The notes beneath the pieces were generated by a model. The model saw only the letters and a list, made by a program, of their open reading frames with translations, was not told the origin of the DNA and made no database searches. A program made the position numbers and the translations under genes. Of a DNA stretch of 55,179 nt, positions 7,950-15,908 are shown piece after piece. Source of the DNA: Eggerthellaceae bacterium (lineage in GTDB: Bacteria > Actinomycetota > Coriobacteriia > Coriobacteriales > Eggerthellaceae); assembly GCA_015062605.1 (NCBI GenBank), contig SUUI01000012.1:1-55179 (forward strand). Reading direction: 5' to 3'. Positions within the stretch are counted from its first letter, which is position 1. The number at the start of each line of letters is the position of its first letter.

Positions 7950-8744
7950 ATGGCTATCGTCGATATCCATGCGCACGTATATCCCGAGAAGATCTCCGAG
8001 AAGGCCGTAGCTGCAACAGGCCGTTTCTATAACGTCGAGATGTCCGGCAATGGCGCTCCCGAATTCCTCGCCGAAGTGAATCGCACCACGCCGATCACCC
8101 ATACCCTCATCTGCTCTGTGGCGACCACGCCCAAGCAGGTCGCAAGCATCAACACCTTCATCTCTAGTTCATGCGAAGACAACCCGACGCTTTTCGGGCT
8201 GATGGCCATGCAGCAGGATGTGAAAGATCCGGAGGCTGCCATCGAGGAAGGCATCGCGCTGGGTCTCAAGGGCATCAAGATCCACCCCGACATCCAACAG
8301 GTGAACCTTGACGATGATCGCCTCATGCGCGTATACGAAATCGCGGAGAAAAAGGGCCTTCCCATCATCATGCACACGGGCGATTACCGTTACGATTTCA
8401 GCCATCCGCGCAGGATGAAGCGCGTCTTGCATGAGTTCCCGAACCTCGTCGTCGATGCCGCGCACTTCGGAGGCTGGTCGATTTACGACCTCGCTACCGA
8501 ATTCTTGGAGGATGAGCGCTGCTTTGTGGATACATCGAGCGCGATGATGTATCTGGGACGCCGCCGTGTTCGCGAGCTAATCGAGCTTTACGGACCCGAC
8601 CGTGTGATGTTCGGAAGCGATTTTCCCATGTGGGACCCGAAACGCGAGTTCGACTTCCTGAAAAGCCTGGAATTGCCTGCCGCCGACTTCGAGAAGATCA
8701 CGTGGCGCAATGCCGAGCGCTTCCTGAATATGTCTATCGATTAA
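7950..8744 (+). CDS. Amidohydrolase family 2 protein (ACMSD/gamma-resorcylate decarboxylase-like)
   Basis: 264 residues, a TIM-barrel metal-dependent hydrolase of the amidohydrolase-2 family (PF04909). Metal and catalytic positions visible are DIHAH near the N-terminus, GIKIHP, IIMHTGD, VDAAHFGG and FGSDFPMWDP near the C-terminus. Members either hydrolyse C-O/C-N bonds or decarboxylate aromatic and related acids; which applies cannot be decided from sequence. AAAGGA lies ten bases before the ATG. It is transcribed divergently from the Mo/W enzyme - Fe-S - PrpD operon across about 160 bp holding a palindrome, so a shared regulator and pathway are likely (inference). No signal peptide. Confidence 0.85.
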   Translation: MAIVDIHAHVYPEKISEKAVAATGRFYNVEMSGNGAPEFLAEVNRTTPITHTLICSVATTPKQVASINTFISSSCEDNPTLFGLMAMQQDVKDPEAAIEEGIALGLKGIKIHPDIQQVNLDDDRLMRVYEIAEKKGLPIIMHTGDYRYDFSHPRRMKRVLHEFPNLVVDAAHFGGWSIYDLATEFLEDERCFVDTSSAMMYLGRRRVRELIELYGPDRVMFGSDFPMWDPKREFDFLKSLELPAADFEKITWRNAERFLNMSID

Positions 8745-8898
8745 CGCTTTCCCCATAACGATTCCATCAAAACCATCGGGCGAAAACGATGGCGATTCGC
8801 TTTGCCCATCACGTGTCCGAATATCACCCCATACGCGTGCCCACGCCCCGATTAGGATGCTTTCAAACGTAAAAAACAAGCCGAAAGGAGCGATGGGC

Positions 8899-9336
8899 AT
8901 GTCTAGCGCACTGCATACGCTGTATGGAACAACGAATGATTCCGGCAGCGTCCCTCGTGCGCTTCTTTCAAACTTCGACCTCACCGGTCCCGTGTATTCC
9001 GATGACGGACGGCTCATCTTAAATGAAAGCTTTTGCGACTTTGCGAAGATCCGCAACACCGCCGAGCTCGAAGATGACATCGACTCTTTGCTCGCAGATG
9101 ATGCCTATGTGGAGACATGGCGTATCTGGGATTGTTACGAGAACAATTGGGCGGACTTCGACCTTACCGTGCACAGGTTCGAGAACTTCGACTTGGCGAT
9201 ACGCCGAAGCGAATCGGGCATGTGTGCATGGCGCGGCGCGATAGATACACGTGGCCGTGTGCTCTCATCACGCGATACAGCGGATTGCGAACAGAAATGC
9301 TGGCAATGGAAGCGTATGAAAAGGCTATCGGTGTGA
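8899..9336 (+). CDS. Hypothetical protein
   Basis: 145 residues, family not recognised. It has no membrane segment or signal peptide, is fairly acidic and rich in aromatic residues in the middle (YENNWADFDLTVHRFENFD), and looks like a small soluble protein. AAAGGAG lies eight bases before ATG 8899, which I prefer to an ATG six bases earlier that would sit only two bases from the same site. It runs convergent to the WYL regulator gene, whose stop is 7 bp away. No function can be proposed. Confidence 0.6.
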   Translation: MSSALHTLYGTTNDSGSVPRALLSNFDLTGPVYSDDGRLILNESFCDFAKIRNTAELEDDIDSLLADDAYVETWRIWDCYENNWADFDLTVHRFENFDLAIRRSESGMCAWRGAIDTRGRVLSSRDTADCEQKCWQWKRMKRLSV

Positions 9337-9343
9337 AAGGCGC

Positions 9344-10324
9344 TTATTCGTCGAGGAGCTTTCGCAGGTAGTCGCGATACTCTTCGGCGAGTTTGCTCGG
9401 CTTGACGATGGTTACCAGCCCGTTCATGCCCGAAACCCAACCGAAGAACTGCGGGCTCACGCGAACCGATGCGCGCACGTCGGCGGCATCATCGTCGCGT
9501 GCGTTCACGACCGCATCCTTTCCGAATCGGTCGATGACCGCAGGCATGAGGTCACGCTCAACCCGAAGCGTCACGCTGGTCACCGGCCCATCGAAGTGCC
9601 CGAAATACAGCGAATCGCGCACTTGGTATTCGTAGTCCGCCATCAAATCGTTGCGTACCGCCTTCTCATCGAGTTGGCGAAGCCCTTGCATGCGGTCGAC
9701 GCGGTATTCGCGGACCTCATTATGCTTATCCGACCAAGCGGTAAGGTAATACCTGCTGTCGCTGAACGAGATGCGCATCGGAGAAACCACGTAACGCTCC
9801 CCGTCGTGCTCCGCATGGGCCTTCCCGTCGAGACCGATCTTCCAATACGTGAACGAGACCTTCTTTTTGGCATGCATGGCATCATGGATCTTATCCACGC
9901 ACGATAGCATGGCATCATTGTGCCCGCGCACACGGCTGTCAACATGGATGCGGCGCTCGAGCTTCTCGCGTTGGGAATCGGTGGCAAGCCGCCTGATATT
10001 GCGGCCCAATCGATCCGCTTGGCTCTGGGTGATGAACGGGCAGCTCTGCACGGCATCGACCATGAGCATGAGCTCATCTAAAGAGAACTCGCGCCGCTCG
10101 AGGTAATACTCCACAGGGCTGCGCTGCACCGTGCCGATGGACATGCCGAATTCGCGAAGCGCATCGAGGTCGGTATAGATGGTCTTGCGATCGGCGGATA
10201 TGCCCAATTCAGATAGGCGGCTGATGATATCCGACATCGACAAACCGTGCTCATCATCGGTTTCGTCTTGGAGCATTTGCATGATGAAGAGGATTCGGAG
10301 TTTTCCATTCGAGTTGCCAGCCAT
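9344..10324 (-). CDS. WYL-domain transcriptional regulator
   Basis: 326 residues. The N-terminus (about 1-75) is a winged helix of the HTH_11/DeoR-like type: LRILFIMQMLQD, then ISADRKTIYTDLDALREFG. The middle and C-terminal part carry the WYL domain (RYVVSPMRISFSDSRYYLTA with the downstream REYRVDRM motif) and a C-terminal extension ending in EEYRDYLRKLLDE. WYL proteins are ligand-sensing DNA-binding regulators that often control stress or DNA-damage genes. AAGGA is six bases before ATG 10324; an in-frame ATG two codons earlier overlaps this site and is less likely. No target can be assigned. Confidence 0.88.
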   Translation of the reverse strand: MAGNSNGKLRILFIMQMLQDETDDEHGLSMSDIISRLSELGISADRKTIYTDLDALREFGMSIGTVQRSPVEYYLERREFSLDELMLMVDAVQSCPFITQSQADRLGRNIRRLATDSQREKLERRIHVDSRVRGHNDAMLSCVDKIHDAMHAKKKVSFTYWKIGLDGKAHAEHDGERYVVSPMRISFSDSRYYLTAWSDKHNEVREYRVDRMQGLRQLDEKAVRNDLMADYEYQVRDSLYFGHFDGPVTSVTLRVERDLMPAVIDRFGKDAVVNARDDDAADVRASVRVSPQFFGWVSGMNGLVTIVKPSKLAEEYRDYLRKLLDE

Positions 10325-10584
10325 GATCATTCCTTACTTGTTCGTATTCGGTTGCCAACATAGAAAAGTTTCCGCCGTGTCTTAGTGTACCTTTTCCCAC
10401 TCGTTAATTCGCTCTCAAAAGACTGTAAATTTACATTGGGAACACAGTTTTTCTCGAATACGGGCACATAGTCGAAGTTCACGTGCACCAAGCAGAAAAC
10501 CTTCCTATAATACGTAGTTGGCTAACATGCATTTCAGGTGGCGATGTGCACCCCGTCGCTTATCAAAAGAAGGAGCGTATCACC

Positions 10585-11250
10585 ATGTTTGATATCATCA
10601 TCATCGTCGTTGTCATCGTGGCAGCCTTCGTGCTCGCACTTATAAACAACAAGAAGAGACGTGAGGTCACCGTCGAGAGAATCAGAATCGTGCGCGGCGG
10701 CATGGACGCATTCGACGAAGAGGCTTGGGCTTGGCCGGAGGGAACCGGCGATATCGTCGAGCTGCATCCACTCGACACCTTCTTAGGTGGGATGGTGAAA
10801 GTCATCCAAATCAAGAACAACACGATCAAGTTCCAGTCTTCCGTGCCGTTTGAAATCGAGGGTCAGAAGACCATGCTCTTCGAGCTTGCCCGCTTCGAGA
10901 ATCTCGTCCTCACCCCCACTGAAGGAGACACGACGCCGATCATCCTGTCGTATGAGAAGATGCTCGATCCCAGGGAAGAGCAATTGACGCCGGAAGAACA
11001 GCGTAAGAGGACCTACGCGAAGATCATGGCCATGAAAGAAGCGGAAGATGGGGCCGAAGATCAACTCGATGAGGAAATCGAAGAGGACGATGATCTGGGC
11101 GATCAAATCGAAGAGAAGATCGATGACCTTAAGGATTCTATCGAGGAGAAACTCGATGGCTTAGAGGATAAGATCGAGAACACTATCGATGACCTCAAAG
11201 AGAAGACCGAGGACGTCTTCGACGCCGACTCCAACACAGACGCCAAGTAA
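10585..11250 (+). CDS. Membrane-anchored protein with acidic coiled-coil tail
   Basis: 221 residues, family not recognised. One N-terminal membrane helix (residues 2-20, Ile/Val-rich) is followed by NNKKRR, so most of the protein should be cytoplasmic. Residues about 25-130 form a compact, probably beta-rich domain. From about 150 the chain is highly acidic and heptad-like (repeated EEKIDDLKDSIEEKLDGLEDK-type units), predicting a long helix or coiled coil. AAGGAG lies nine bases upstream of ATG 10585; the frame open before it has no site. A TATAAT at 10506-10511 could be the -10 box. The MFS gene starts 63 bp downstream on the same strand. A membrane scaffold role is possible but unproven. 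Confidence 0.7.
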   Translation: MFDIIIIVVVIVAAFVLALINNKKRREVTVERIRIVRGGMDAFDEEAWAWPEGTGDIVELHPLDTFLGGMVKVIQIKNNTIKFQSSVPFEIEGQKTMLFELARFENLVLTPTEGDTTPIILSYEKMLDPREEQLTPEEQRKRTYAKIMAMKEAEDGAEDQLDEEIEEDDDLGDQIEEKIDDLKDSIEEKLDGLEDKIENTIDDLKEKTEDVFDADSNTDAK

Positions 11251-11313
11251 GCAAAACTGAGCACCACATATTCGAGCACCACCTAGCAAATTAAAACGCA
11301 GGTAAGGAGATTC

Positions 11314-12594
11314 ATGGAAACGAGGGTTTGGAATAAAACCTTTATCTTGCTCTTCGCATTCGAGATGTTCGCCCAAATCGGTGCGAACACCATCAATCCC
11401 ATCGTTTCGAATTACGCCGTATGGTTGGGCGCCTCATATGCGATCGCAGGCTTTTTGGCAGGCATCAACGCATTCGTATCGTTTGCCGTGCGCCCTTTAG
11501 CTGGCATCTTCCTGCGCCGCTTTTTGCGTAGGAAGATCCTTTTGGTAGCGACAATCGCATTCGTCGCATCTGCCATCCTGTGCACCGTCTTCGCCTCTCT
11601 GATCACGTTGGGCGTCCAGCGCGTCGTGTTCGGCGCGGCGTTCGTATTCAAATCAGCCCTTGTCGTTGCCTTCGCCTCATCTGTCGTCCCCAAAGAAAAG
11701 CTCGGGCAGGGCGTAGGATATATCGGCCTTGCGAACGTCTTAGGTGCAGCACTCGGCCCGGTCGTCGCATCCTTCGTCTCCAACGCGATGGGCTACCCAT
11801 TCACCTGTGGCGTGGGCGTTGCATTCTTCATCATCCAATTCATCATCATCACCATGGTGAAAGATCCTCACGAAGCAGAACAGGAAGAAACGTTTGCTAA
11901 GCTTCGGGAAGAAAACGCCAAGAAGTCCACCCGCGAGATCGTCAAGGCCGAAACGCGCCTTTCGAGCATGTTCCACTTAAAGACCGTGCCGCTGGCCCTC
12001 ACATTCATCTGCGAAGCCTTCCCTTACGGCACGATCCTCATGTTTGTGTTGCTGGTATCGGAAGAACGCGGCACCACTGGCGGCGCATTCTTCTTCGCCG
12101 TCTACGTCATCGTGTGCCTGCTCTTAAGGCCCCTCACAACGCGCCTGTATGACAAATACGGCTTCGCAAAGGTGTTCTTGCCTGAAGGCATCCTCATGTG
12201 CGCAGGCATCATCATCCTCGTGTACGCTGACTCCGTGGCAACGTTCATCATCTCGGCAGCAGTGTTCGGAGCGGGCCAGGGCGCACTGTATCCCAGCGCG
12301 CAATCCGAAGCTGTTCGCGGACGTTCCACGCAAGAATCCGCCATGGCGATGAACACCCTGTATCTAGGTGCCGATATCGGCATGTTCATCGGTCCTTTGA
12401 TCTCGGGCATCATCCTCGAAGTCGCCACGTCCGAAATCATGATATGGGCGAACTTCGCTGTTGCTGTGATTTGGGTCATCACGCTCGCGTTCTATGTTCG
12501 CTGGCGTGCGAAGGATGACCTTAAGGAAGCCGAAGCGGCGGCAGCTGCCAAAGCCGGGCAGACCGAGGTCGCAGGCGAGCAAACAGGCGAATAG
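11314..12594 (+). CDS. MFS family transporter
   Basis: 426 residues with about twelve hydrophobic helices in two six-helix halves, separated by a charged cytoplasmic loop (residues about 185-220). The positively charged loop between helices 2 and 3 (FLRRFLRRK) is typical of the major facilitator superfamily. The general look (AVRPLAGIFLRR, FGAAFVFKSALVVAF) resembles drug or metabolite efflux carriers; the substrate cannot be read. TAAGGAG lies before the ATG. The last 20 residues are Ala/Glu-rich and cytoplasmic. The gene follows the coiled-coil protein gene and may be co-transcribed with it. Confidence 0.87.
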   Translation: METRVWNKTFILLFAFEMFAQIGANTINPIVSNYAVWLGASYAIAGFLAGINAFVSFAVRPLAGIFLRRFLRRKILLVATIAFVASAILCTVFASLITLGVQRVVFGAAFVFKSALVVAFASSVVPKEKLGQGVGYIGLANVLGAALGPVVASFVSNAMGYPFTCGVGVAFFIIQFIIITMVKDPHEAEQEETFAKLREENAKKSTREIVKAETRLSSMFHLKTVPLALTFICEAFPYGTILMFVLLVSEERGTTGGAFFFAVYVIVCLLLRPLTTRLYDKYGFAKVFLPEGILMCAGIIILVYADSVATFIISAAVFGAGQGALYPSAQSEAVRGRSTQESAMAMNTLYLGADIGMFIGPLISGIILEVATSEIMIWANFAVAVIWVITLAFYVRWRAKDDLKEAEAAAAAKAGQTEVAGEQTGE

Positions 12595-12737
12595 CAGCAT
12601 CTAAAAAAACGAGCTGCCTTTTCGACGATTCTCCTGAAATCTGCAGGGAATTTCCCATATACTCCAAATCAGAGATTCTCTCCCCGCGAACCGCTCGGTT
12701 CACCACGGCCCGCCATACACGAAATAGGAGGACTGCG

Positions 12738-14279
12738 ATGAAGAACCTGGATAAGCTTCCGTTCATGCGTACGACGAAATCATTGAAGAAGCTGATGCGC
12801 TCACGTCCGCAAAAGAATCTGAAGAAGCTGACGCTTCTGCACTCCAACGACATGCATGGCGATTTCCTCGAAGAAGACATCAACGGCACGCTCATCGGCG
12901 GCGTATCGATGCTTTCGGGCTATATCGATAAGTGCCGTCGCGAAGAAGAGAACGTCCTGTACTGCGTTGCGGGAGACATGTTCCGCGGCTCGGTCATCGA
13001 TAGCGAATTTCTGGGTTTATCGACGATCGAGATCATGAACATGCTCGCACCGGATGTCGTCACGCTCGGCAATCACGAAACCGATTACGGCCTCGCGCAC
13101 CTGCTCTTCATCGAGAAATGCGCCAACTTCCCCATCATCAACGCGAACCTCCACATCACAACGAACAACGTTCGCCTGTTCAAGCCCCATCTCATTAAGG
13201 AGATCGATGGCATGAAGGTCCTCTTCATCGGCATCCTGACCGAAGAGGTCATCGGCCAGACGAAGAAAGACGGGCTCATCGGAACGATGATCAGCGTCGA
13301 GGACGCCGCCAAGGAAGTCGAGCGAATCTGCAACTCCCATCATGCGATAGATATCGATTTCACGGTATTGCTCACGCATATCGGCTGGGAAGAGGATCAT
13401 AAGCTCGCCAAGCTTATCGACCCTGCATGCGGCGTCGATGTCATCATCGGCGGGCATAGCCACACGTTCATCGAGAAGCCCGACCTCGTGAACGGCATCT
13501 ACATCGTGCAGGCGGGCACGGGCACCGACCAGATCGGTCGCTTCGACATCATGGTCGACACCGACAGAAACGCCGTCGATAGCTGGTCTTGGCAGGCCGT
13601 GCCCATCGATGAGACGCACTGCCCGCGCGACACCGAGATGGAACGCCTCATCGAATCGCTTAAATCCCAGACCGATAAGAAATACGGGCGCTTCATCACA
13701 CGCCTCGCGCGCCAACTCACCCATCCTGCACGCGAGCAGGAAACCGAAATCGGCAACCTCATGGCCGATATCGCACTCGAAGGGCTTGGAACCGATATCG
13801 TCATGTTCGGCTCGGGCTCCATCCGCAACGAGAAGTTCGGGCCTTTGGTGCTTTTCCAGGACCTCGTCGAGCTCTTGCCCTACGATAACGGTTGGTATTG
13901 TATCTACGTAACAGGCGCGCAGCTCAAGCAAGCATGGAAGTTCATCAACCGCGACGAAGTGTGGCAGGGTGCGCACTGCGAGTACTATCAGCTCTCGAAA
14001 GGCATGAAAACGGTTTATAATCGCGCGACGCATGAGCTCGAAGAATTCAGCCTTAATGACGAGCCCATCGAGGACGATCGTGTCTACAGCGTTGGCATCC
14101 AGTCGTTCCACTATGACAACTTAGAAGACGTTTTCACGCTGACGCACAAGGAAATCGATGCCAATAAGAAAGCGAATATGTGCGCGACCTCGGGAAACGA
14201 CATCATCGACGAATGGCTTAGCTCGCATCAGCTTACCGATGCCCACATCGAAGGCCGCATCATCGTTAAGGACGAGTAG
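12738..14279 (+). CDS. Cytoplasmic 5'-nucleotidase/2',3'-cyclic phosphodiesterase family metallophosphoesterase
   Basis: 513 residues. The N-terminal calcineurin-like phosphoesterase domain shows HSNDMHGDF, CVAGDMF, LGNHETDYG, LLTHIGWEED and GGHSHT, the dimetal-site motifs of the UshA/5'-nucleotidase family. The C-terminal domain (from about 310) has the family's substrate-binding pattern, including NLMADIAL and FGSGSIRN. UshA-type enzymes are usually exported, but this one has no signal peptide; its first 30 residues are basic, so it should act inside the cell. AGGAGG precedes the ATG. Substrates are probably nucleotides or related phosphoesters; the exact one is unknown. A strong terminator follows. 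Confidence 0.87.
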   Translation: MKNLDKLPFMRTTKSLKKLMRSRPQKNLKKLTLLHSNDMHGDFLEEDINGTLIGGVSMLSGYIDKCRREEENVLYCVAGDMFRGSVIDSEFLGLSTIEIMNMLAPDVVTLGNHETDYGLAHLLFIEKCANFPIINANLHITTNNVRLFKPHLIKEIDGMKVLFIGILTEEVIGQTKKDGLIGTMISVEDAAKEVERICNSHHAIDIDFTVLLTHIGWEEDHKLAKLIDPACGVDVIIGGHSHTFIEKPDLVNGIYIVQAGTGTDQIGRFDIMVDTDRNAVDSWSWQAVPIDETHCPRDTEMERLIESLKSQTDKKYGRFITRLARQLTHPAREQETEIGNLMADIALEGLGTDIVMFGSGSIRNEKFGPLVLFQDLVELLPYDNGWYCIYVTGAQLKQAWKFINRDEVWQGAHCEYYQLSKGMKTVYNRATHELEEFSLNDEPIEDDRVYSVGIQSFHYDNLEDVFTLTHKEIDANKKANMCATSGNDIIDEWLSSHQLTDAHIEGRIIVKDE

Positions 14280-14300
14280 GGAAAACGAAGGATTAGCCAG

Positions 14301-14333
14301 GAAGGCCCGAGCGAAACCGCTCGGGCCTTCTTC
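14301..14333 (+). terminator. Intrinsic terminator after the 5'-nucleotidase gene
   Basis: Perfect 13-bp stem GAAGGCCCGAGCG / CGCTCGGGCCTTC with loop AAAC, followed by TTC. It starts 22 bases after the stop codon. Confidence 0.85.
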
Positions 14334-14485
14334 AATGCATGCATACATGCATCATACGGTCACCCAGCATCCGAAAAACGATCTTTTACATTTAGTCGCT
14401 GTCCAAAAAATACCCCAGGCAGTCTTTTATGGAATCCTATTATGATCTTGGATAAAACAGATACTCCGTAACGAGAGGAGCAGGT

Positions 14486-14833
14486 ATGTACGAGCCAAGC
14501 AGATTGATCGATAGCTTCTATGTCAAGGGATTCAAGAACTTCGACGGCGCATATGCACTCAAGAAACTGAAGGTCGGCAAGCGACTCGACCTAGTTCCCG
14601 AACCAGATAACCCCTACGACCCTTACGCCATGCGCGTCGAACGCAAAGGTGTCATGCTGGGCTACATCCCCAAAGAGAAGAACTACATGATGAGCCTGAT
14701 GGCATTCTACGGTCACGAGGATGTACTCGAGTGCCGGATTCTGCAAGTCGACCGCGAGGCGGATCCATGGCAGCAAGTGCGCATCGGCATCTATATCAAG
14801 GATGCCCGCAAGCGCGATGAGTCGTGCGCATAA
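14486..14833 (+). CDS. HIRAN domain protein
   Basis: 115 residues, almost entirely one HIRAN domain (PF08797). Characteristic segments are FYVKGFKNFDGA, KVGKRLDLVPEPDNPYDPYAMRV and VMLGYIPKEKN. In eukaryotic HLTF the HIRAN domain binds single-stranded 3' DNA ends; stand-alone bacterial versions are thought to take part in DNA handling or stress responses, but their role is not settled. GAGGAG precedes the ATG by seven bases. It is a single gene, flanked by a terminator upstream and a hairpin terminator about 100 bp downstream. Confidence 0.85.
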   Translation: MYEPSRLIDSFYVKGFKNFDGAYALKKLKVGKRLDLVPEPDNPYDPYAMRVERKGVMLGYIPKEKNYMMSLMAFYGHEDVLECRILQVDREADPWQQVRIGIYIKDARKRDESCA

Positions 14834-14933
14834 GCATCCGCGCCATCATAAGGCAGTGCCGCCTGCGTATATCCATCATCCAGCCATAGACTCCTTTGTT
14901 CCCTTCACCCCTTTCCGCAGGCGCATATACGCG

Positions 14934-14970
14934 AAGAAGGCTTCCACTCTGCATGGAAGCCTTCTTATTT
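14934..14970 (+). terminator. Intrinsic terminator downstream of the HIRAN gene
   Basis: Perfect 13-bp stem AAGAAGGCTTCCA / TGGAAGCCTTCTT with a 7-base loop, followed by ATTT. About 100 bases beyond the HIRAN stop; no other plus-strand gene lies between. Confidence 0.65.
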
Positions 14971-14995
14971 CATGGATCGATACCTTGGATGGAAA

Positions 14996-15013
14996 ACCGC
15001 CCAAAAGGGCGGT
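14996..15013 (-). terminator. Hairpin terminator for the minus-strand antitoxin region
   Basis: ACCGCCC-AAAA-GGGCGGT. On the minus strand the stem is followed by TTTTCC, so it would stop transcripts coming from the antitoxin gene at 15291-15488. Confidence 0.5.
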
Positions 15014-15100
15014 CTTAAAAAAGCAAGCCGCCCTCTCCTTCATGCGGCAATTCGGGGGACGATTGAAGGAGAAGGCGCTGCTATGAGAGGTCGAGGTCTA

Positions 15101-15340
15101 TTACCAGAACACTCTTGTACGCGTTGAACGTGGTGCTTGCGGGTTGAATGTGCGATTGGCAGATCTCCGATTGTTATAGAAGATCCAGTTCTTTTTCACG
15201 TAAATGGGTTTGTCCCTGAATCCCAAGAGTCTCAGAAGCCACATGCCTATCACCCAATCAGTCGCGTGCCCGTAACCCCACACCCATTTTTCAAGCGATA
15301 CCTCTGTCACCGGAAATACCCGGCGATGAATCGGGAACAA
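15101..15340 (-). CDS. Possible small protein, uncertain
   Basis: A 79-codon open frame that begins inside the antitoxin gene in another frame. Its last 45 residues are rich in Arg, Trp, Phe and Asn; a shorter version starting at an internal Met would be about 47 residues. It does not resemble the YafQ/RelE toxin one would expect here. No clear ribosome-binding site is seen. It may be a real short gene, a degraded toxin position or a chance frame. Confidence 0.2.
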   Translation of the reverse strand: MFPIHRRVFPVTEVSLEKWVWGYGHATDWVIGMWLLRLLGFRDKPIYVKKNWIFYNNRRSANRTFNPQAPRSTRTRVFW

Positions 15341-15488
15341 CTAAATCAAATGGAACGCGATCTTGTGAAACCAGCTGCACCGTCGCCATAACCACAAACG
15401 TGTTGAAGCTCAAGCCCAATGCCTCAAGCTTCGCCGTAGCTTGCTTTTTCAAATCGTCATCCATTCGAATGGTTGTCGACTTCATCAT
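15291..15488 (-). CDS. RelB/DinJ family antitoxin, shortened and without a toxin partner
   Basis: 65 residues. The N-terminal ribbon-helix-helix of the RelB/DinJ family is clear (KSTTIRMDDDLKKQATAKLE, LGLSFNTFVV, DRVPFDL). Family members are usually 80-95 residues, with the C-terminal part wrapping the toxin; here the frame ends soon after PFDLVVP, so the toxin-binding part is largely missing. No RelE/YafQ gene follows. AGGAAA precedes the ATG by six bases, so it may still be made. The promoter region has an inverted repeat fitting autoregulation. I read it as an orphan or decaying antitoxin. Confidence 0.7.
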   Translation of the reverse strand: MMKSTTIRMDDDLKKQATAKLEALGLSFNTFVVMATVQLVSQDRVPFDLVVPDSSPGISGDRGIA

Positions 15489-15541
15489 GGTGTATTTCCT
15501 AGTGCGTTTATGGTGCGTTTGTATTGTATTTGTATAGCATT

Positions 15542-15562
15542 TATAGTGTGTATTACACTATA
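15542..15562. promoter_or_regulatory. Inverted repeat upstream of the antitoxin gene, candidate operator
   Basis: TATAGTGT-GTATT-ACACTATA, 8-bp arms, 54 bases before the antitoxin ATG in an AT-rich promoter-like region. RelB/DinJ proteins commonly bind such palindromes to repress their own operon. Between it and the gene lie repeated GTGCGTTTRTR units (15501-15525). Confidence 0.45.
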
Positions 15563-15644
15563 TACGATATCATAATGACATATCAAGAGCTTTATTCAAA
15601 AAAAATTCGCGGGCGGATAGATTCCAAAAATCCACATAAACGCA

Positions 15645-15675
15645 GATGAGCGCTGCCATATCGGCAGCGCTCATC
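15645..15675. other. Strong hairpin without assigned gene
   Basis: Perfect 13-bp stem GATGAGCGCTGCC / GGCAGCGCTCATC with a 5-base loop, in the gap between the antitoxin promoter and the DtxR operators. Neither side has a run of T, and no gene end lies next to it. The rest of 15563-15754 shows nothing gene-like. Confidence 0.5.
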
Positions 15676-15754
15676 ACAAGAGAAGAGAAGAAAAAGGGAG
15701 AGGAGTTGTTTTTTCCTGGCGATCGCCTCGTTTCAGTCGGGGGCTTTAGCACAT

Positions 15755-15783
15755 TTGTTAGTCATTCCTAACACAACTATATG
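15755..15783 (+). promoter_or_regulatory. Promoter candidate of the DtxR-type regulator
   Basis: TTGTTA (15755-15760), 17-base spacer, TATATG (15778-15783). Both hexamers overlap the two DtxR-like boxes, as expected for metal-dependent autorepression. The leader to the start codon would be about 120 bases. Confidence 0.4.
15756..15773. promoter_or_regulatory. DtxR-type operator box 1
   Basis: TGTTAG-TCATTC-CTAACA, an 18-bp inverted repeat with 6-bp arms. The TTAG...CTAA half-site layout resembles binding sites of DtxR/IdeR/MntR regulators. It lies 136 bases upstream of a DtxR-family gene. Confidence 0.6.
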
Positions 15784-15799
15784 TTAGCAATTCCTAACA
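15782..15799. promoter_or_regulatory. DtxR-type operator box 2
   Basis: TGTTAG-CAATTC-CTAACA, the same arms as box 1, centred 26 bp downstream of it. Two copies with identical arms in front of a DtxR-family gene make metal-dependent control very likely. Confidence 0.6.
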
Positions 15800-15908
15800 A
15801 AAATGCAAGAGTTTTTTGATAAAATTTTTTCCAACGGGATCTGAACCCTTGAACCACTCCCCTTTCGGGCATATTCATACCCGATTGCATTAAGAAAGCG
15901 GTTATGTC

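Noticed and set aside
15833-15865. tRNA T-arm-like sequence (minus strand GGGTTCAGATCCC), possible tRNA fragment or attachment site
   Set aside because: The invariant A58 is replaced by G, one stem pair is mismatched, and no acceptor, D- or anticodon arm fits around it.
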